NCBI GenBank assembly: GCA_903922535.1
Contig: CAIXUF010000453.1
Location: 1 to 17,951, forward strand
Source: Candidatus Hydrogenedentota bacterium
Lineage (GTDB): Bacteria > Hydrogenedentota > Hydrogenedentia > Hydrogenedentiales > CAITNO01
Length of the DNA: 17,951 bases
Reading direction: 5' to 3'
This document shows, piece by piece, positions 14,888 through 17,951 of this stretch (its first letter is position 1; each line of letters begins with the position of its first letter). The notes under the pieces were generated by a model. It searched no databases. It was not told where the DNA came from and saw only the letters and a program-made list of their open reading frames with translations. The position numbers and the translations under genes are program-made.

Positions 14888-16374
14888 AGCTCCGGCCCCT
14901 GCCGCCATTAAGGTCGTTCAGGCTGCGCATCGCGCTGTTCTCGGTCCTCGTTTCGGGGACAGTCTTGGCGGTGTTCGTCAGCCTCACCATCGATGTGGTA
15001 CACCGCATCACTGAACAGCGCATGGACGAGCGGATCAAGGAGTTTGCGCACAAGCATCTCGTGGGCCCCCGCGAGCCCGGACATTGGGAGCGCGTAAGCG
15101 ACTCATTGCGTTTCTTCCTTGGGGACGACAAGGAAGACGCCTTTATTCTTCTGGTCAAGGACCGTGATGGCGACACGCTCTACGTTTCGCCGAACTGGCC
15201 CCGGAAGATCTCCATGGACCTGTTCCCCGCCGCCAATGCGTGGGGCCGCTATTCGGAACCCTCTTCCGACAGGTTGCGGCCCCGCGGGTCCCGTGCGCCG
15301 CAGGCTGGAGAAAACACCCCGCAGGCATCCCCGCCGCCGCTGAAGGTGCCGGAATTCTTCACGCGCGAAGCGGGCAGCATCAAGTGGCGCATCGGCATGA
15401 CGGGCAGTCCCGATCTTACCTTCGTGCTGGGATTAAACACGCGGCGTGTCACGGAGGAAATGGTCCAGATTCGGCATGCCATCCTCATGGCGCTACCCAT
15501 CGCGCTGCTGCTCGTTGCGGCGGGTGCGTGGTGGATTTCGCAGCGCGCGCTCAAGCCCATCAAGGCGGTGACACGAACCATTCGGGAAGTCAAAACCAAG
15601 GGACTGTCCCGGCGCATTTCGGCCCAGAACGAGGATCGCGAGTTCTCCGAACTTATCGCGCTGTTCAACGACATGATGGACTGGCTCGAGAACAGTTTCC
15701 GCCAGGCCGTGCGGTTCAGCGCCGACGCGTCCCATGAACTGAAGACACCGTTGACCGTGCTTCAGGCCCAACTGGAGCAGGCCGTGCACGAGGCCGAGCC
15801 GGGCTCGCAGGAACAGCGCCGCTATGTGGCCTTCGGGAAGGAACTCCAGCGGCTGAAGAGCATCACGCAGAAACTGCTGCTGCTTTCCAGAATTGACGCG
15901 GGGGAACTGAAGTTCAACATGCGGCCGCTGGACTTGAGCCAATTGGTTGAAGGCATTGTCGAGGACACCGAAATCCTTGCGCCAGAGGTTCGGGTGGAGG
16001 GCAACATCGCACCCGGCCTCCAGGTGATGGGCGACGCTGACCTGATGAAACAGGTTATCCAGAATCTCGCGGCCAACGCCGTCAAATACAACTACAAGGG
16101 CGGGTTCATCCGCATGGCGCTTCAGGCGGACGGCCAGCGGGTGCGCTTCTCCATCGCCAACTCGGGCCGGGGCATTCCGCCCGAAGACCGCGAAAAGGTC
16201 TTCACCCGCTTCTACCGGGGCGACAAGGCCCGCAGCCGGACGGTCAGCGGCGCCGGACTGGGTCTCAGCATTGCCCGCGAAATCGTCCGGGCCCACCAGG
16301 GCGAACTGGTGCTGGAGACAAGTTCAGGAGAACAAACCGTCTTTTCGGTGACCCTCCCAAGGGCGGGTGTCTAG
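14884..16374 (+). CDS. HAMP-domain sensor histidine kinase
   Basis: This 496-residue protein is the partner of the preceding regulator. Transmembrane helix 1 is at about 14-36, an extracytoplasmic sensor segment of about 160 residues follows (proline-rich near 132-155, not a recognised fold), helix 2 is at about 198-218, and HAMP is at about 217-270. The dimerisation domain has the phosphoacceptor His284 in SHELKTPL. The ATPase domain has the N box around Asn394 (QNLAANAVKYN), G1 in the form NSGRGIP at 426-432, the F box with FTRFYRGD, and G2 GAGLGLSIA at 456-464. The usual Asp of the G1 box is Asn426, as in heavy-metal-sensor (CusS-like) kinases with similar F and G2 boxes, so it is not necessarily inactive. 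The signal sensed is unknown. Confidence 0.95.
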   Translation: MKLRPLPPLRSFRLRIALFSVLVSGTVLAVFVSLTIDVVHRITEQRMDERIKEFAHKHLVGPREPGHWERVSDSLRFFLGDDKEDAFILLVKDRDGDTLYVSPNWPRKISMDLFPAANAWGRYSEPSSDRLRPRGSRAPQAGENTPQASPPPLKVPEFFTREAGSIKWRIGMTGSPDLTFVLGLNTRRVTEEMVQIRHAILMALPIALLLVAAGAWWISQRALKPIKAVTRTIREVKTKGLSRRISAQNEDREFSELIALFNDMMDWLENSFRQAVRFSADASHELKTPLTVLQAQLEQAVHEAEPGSQEQRRYVAFGKELQRLKSITQKLLLLSRIDAGELKFNMRPLDLSQLVEGIVEDTEILAPEVRVEGNIAPGLQVMGDADLMKQVIQNLAANAVKYNYKGGFIRMALQADGQRVRFSIANSGRGIPPEDREKVFTRFYRGDKARSRTVSGAGLGLSIAREIVRAHQGELVLETSSGEQTVFSVTLPRAGV

Positions 16375-16406
16375 CGCAGGGCTGTTTGTTCTTACGGTGA
16401 GGGATT

Positions 16407-17951
16407 CTACCCCTTTGTGATCTTCAGGCGGATCGCGTCAAAGTCGCGGAATGATGGCATAACGAACAGGCATTTGCCGCCGCTTCGCTCCTGCCACAAC
16501 TCGCCAAGCATGCGCTTTTCATTTGCGTCCGAGCCATCGTCCAAGTGGCCGCCCTTGTATTCAACCACCAGGAACCGGCCGTCCTTCAGCCTGCACACGA
16601 AATCGGGATAGAACTTGTCCGTCTTGGTTTGCAGCCAAAAGGAGGAGGTCGGTCGGCGCGGGATATTTCGCACCCACGTTTCCACCTCTTCCAGCGTGTC
16701 GATGAACTGGGCGCACTCAAACTCTTCCCCAACCTGTTTAAGATCGCCGACCTCCTTGTAGAAGTGCTTCTTGAACTTGTATGCGCCCTGATAGCGCTGT
16801 CCATAGGGATATTCATCGGGCTTGAAGGTGAAACACGCCAACGGCGTCACCACCAGCGGCGTCTCGCATTCGGGAAGCAGAAACGCCTGAAATGCCTGTG
16901 TGTGGGCTGCACGCCTGTGCCCCTCGATCTTGGCCGTCAGCGCCTCGCGCAGTCGGTATTTGTCGCGCACAAGCTGCGACAGAAGAATGCCCCGTTGTTC
17001 CAGGAGTGCCTGCACGGCGCGAGTCAGGAACACGCCCGTTTCGGCCGAAGGAATGTCCGGGTGGGGTATGAAGCTGTCCAGCCAATGCACCAGCATGCCC
17101 GCGGTCCAGCCGGCATCGCTGGCGAACAGCGCCATCTGCCGCTGCAAATCGGCAACAAAGTGCACCTCCACCCTGCCCTTTTCGGTCATGTCGATATCGC
17201 CGTGCTGCCCTTTCGCCGTTTCCGAGGGAAACTCGGCCTCGGTCAAAACGGCGTCGCACGCGCGGAGATCCCAGGGATGGTCACAAAACTGGTCTTCAAA
17301 CAATTCAAACTGGTCGCCCAGACGCACCGCAAGTCCGGGGACTGAAAGCGGCGCGCGGGCCTTGGGCGCGTAGCCGTCCGGGTCCAGCCCGTTTGTGCGG
17401 CGGAAAAGGCGCTCCACGCGCGCCTTGGCCTCGTCCGTGGAAAGCCAGTCTTGAAGTGCGTCGCGCACTTCTTCCGTCATTGTTCCGTGAAAGGTAAGTT
17501 TGGTCGTGTTCGCGCCGCCGGGCGTGCTTTCCATGTAAACATCGGCCTGATCCCTGGCGAAATCCGGCAGGGTGCTCAAGTCGGGACATTCCGGCAATGT
17601 CACCGTGAGCGTGCCCAATATGTCGAGGGGCAGTTCACCCGTCTCGCCGACAGGGGCGGGCACCTTCACGATCAGGTCATTTGCGGCCTGCTTTTCGAAA
17701 CCGTACACTTTCACCAGCGCGTCAGTAAGCATGTTGGCCACGTGCGCCCAGTTCGAGGACGAGGCGAAGGCATAGGCGGTGTTCAGTTCGGCCTGCTGCT
17801 TCTCCGCAGCCCTGGGCAGCCGCATCACGCGCCCGAGAATCTGCTCGATGTAGGTCGCCGAATTCTGTTCGGCAACCGTGCATAGAATGTAGGCAAACGA
17901 ACAGTCCCAGCCCTCGCGTAACGCCTGTATGGTGATGATGAACCGGATGGG
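16407..17951 (-). CDS. Type III restriction-like enzyme, helicase C-terminus plus PD-(D/E)XK nuclease, 5' end outside window
   Basis: The last 514 residues of a larger protein are present; the frame is open to the right edge. The fragment begins in the second helicase lobe: LREGWDCSF at about residues 10-18 and QILGRVMRL at 37-45, the V and VI motifs of type III restriction (Res) subunits. A long middle region of about 350 residues follows. A nuclease motif is near the end: YPDF with Asp450, then EYK with Glu464 and Lys466, a PD-(D/E)XK site. This order matches the Res subunit of type III restriction-modification or a related helicase-nuclease. The methyltransferase (Mod) partner is not in the window, so a complete system cannot be confirmed. 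It converges with the kinase gene across a 32-nt gap with no obvious terminator. Confidence 0.88.
   Translation of the reverse strand, partial: PIRFIITIQALREGWDCSFAYILCTVAEQNSATYIEQILGRVMRLPRAAEKQQAELNTAYAFASSSNWAHVANMLTDALVKVYGFEKQAANDLIVKVPAPVGETGELPLDILGTLTVTLPECPDLSTLPDFARDQADVYMESTPGGANTTKLTFHGTMTEEVRDALQDWLSTDEAKARVERLFRRTNGLDPDGYAPKARAPLSVPGLAVRLGDQFELFEDQFCDHPWDLRACDAVLTEAEFPSETAKGQHGDIDMTEKGRVEVHFVADLQRQMALFASDAGWTAGMLVHWLDSFIPHPDIPSAETGVFLTRAVQALLEQRGILLSQLVRDKYRLREALTAKIEGHRRAAHTQAFQAFLLPECETPLVVTPLACFTFKPDEYPYGQRYQGAYKFKKHFYKEVGDLKQVGEEFECAQFIDTLEEVETWVRNIPRRPTSSFWLQTKTDKFYPDFVCRLKDGRFLVVEYKGGHLDDGSDANEKRMLGELWQERSGGKCLFVMPSFRDFDAIRLKITKG

Noticed and set aside
16375..16406. Bidirectional terminator between convergent genes
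   Set aside because: Only 32 nt are present and no stable inverted repeat was found.

Overview
The window is GC-rich, unbroken bacterial DNA with densely packed genes. I place it, as an inference only, in Candidatus Hydrogenedentota or a neighbouring lineage of the Planctomycetes/Lentisphaerae/Verrucomicrobia type. The reasons are Tat-exported Gfo/Idh/MocA oxidoreductases, a giant modular surface protein whose domains are joined by Gly-Glu repeat linkers, and a C-terminal hydrophobic anchor. No rRNA, tRNA, CRISPR array or intact mobile element was seen.

Layout, left to right. (1) A very large SNF2-family ATPase on the minus strand, cut by the left edge (1-3698); it lies in an open frame that needs a GTG start. 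(2) A Tat-lipoprotein Gfo/Idh/MocA oxidoreductase, minus (3842-5218), with a recognisable promoter and an inverted repeat over its -10 box. (3) A truncated N-terminal fragment of an IS1380-type transposase, plus (5420-5728). (4) A Tat-exported protein resembling alpha/alpha-toroid polysaccharide lyases, minus (5708-7402). (5) A 2187-residue exported protein, minus (7460-14023). It holds three arylsulfotransferase-like propellers, a composite beta-sandwich region, a formylglycine-generating-enzyme-like (FGE/SUMF1) domain, a PKD domain and a C-terminal membrane anchor. (6) A 192-bp divergent intergenic region with a perfect 20-bp palindrome. (7) An overlapping two-component system, plus (response regulator 14216-14887; HAMP histidine kinase 14884-16374). 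(8) The C-terminal part of a type III restriction-like helicase/nuclease, minus, cut by the right edge (16407-17951).

How they may work together: the exported minus-strand genes (giant protein, lyase-like protein, oxidoreductase) look like a cell-surface module acting on polysaccharide or sulfated organic matter. The divergent two-component system is the obvious candidate regulator, because the palindrome lies about 53 bp upstream of the predicted start points of both transcription units. The most novel item is the giant protein. Its three propellers have lost different histidines from the set that is complete only in copy A, and its FGE-like domain lacks the active-site cysteines, so it looks like one potentially active module among several degenerate or binding modules. 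The restriction-like enzyme at the right end and the SNF2 protein at the left end appear functionally separate from this module.
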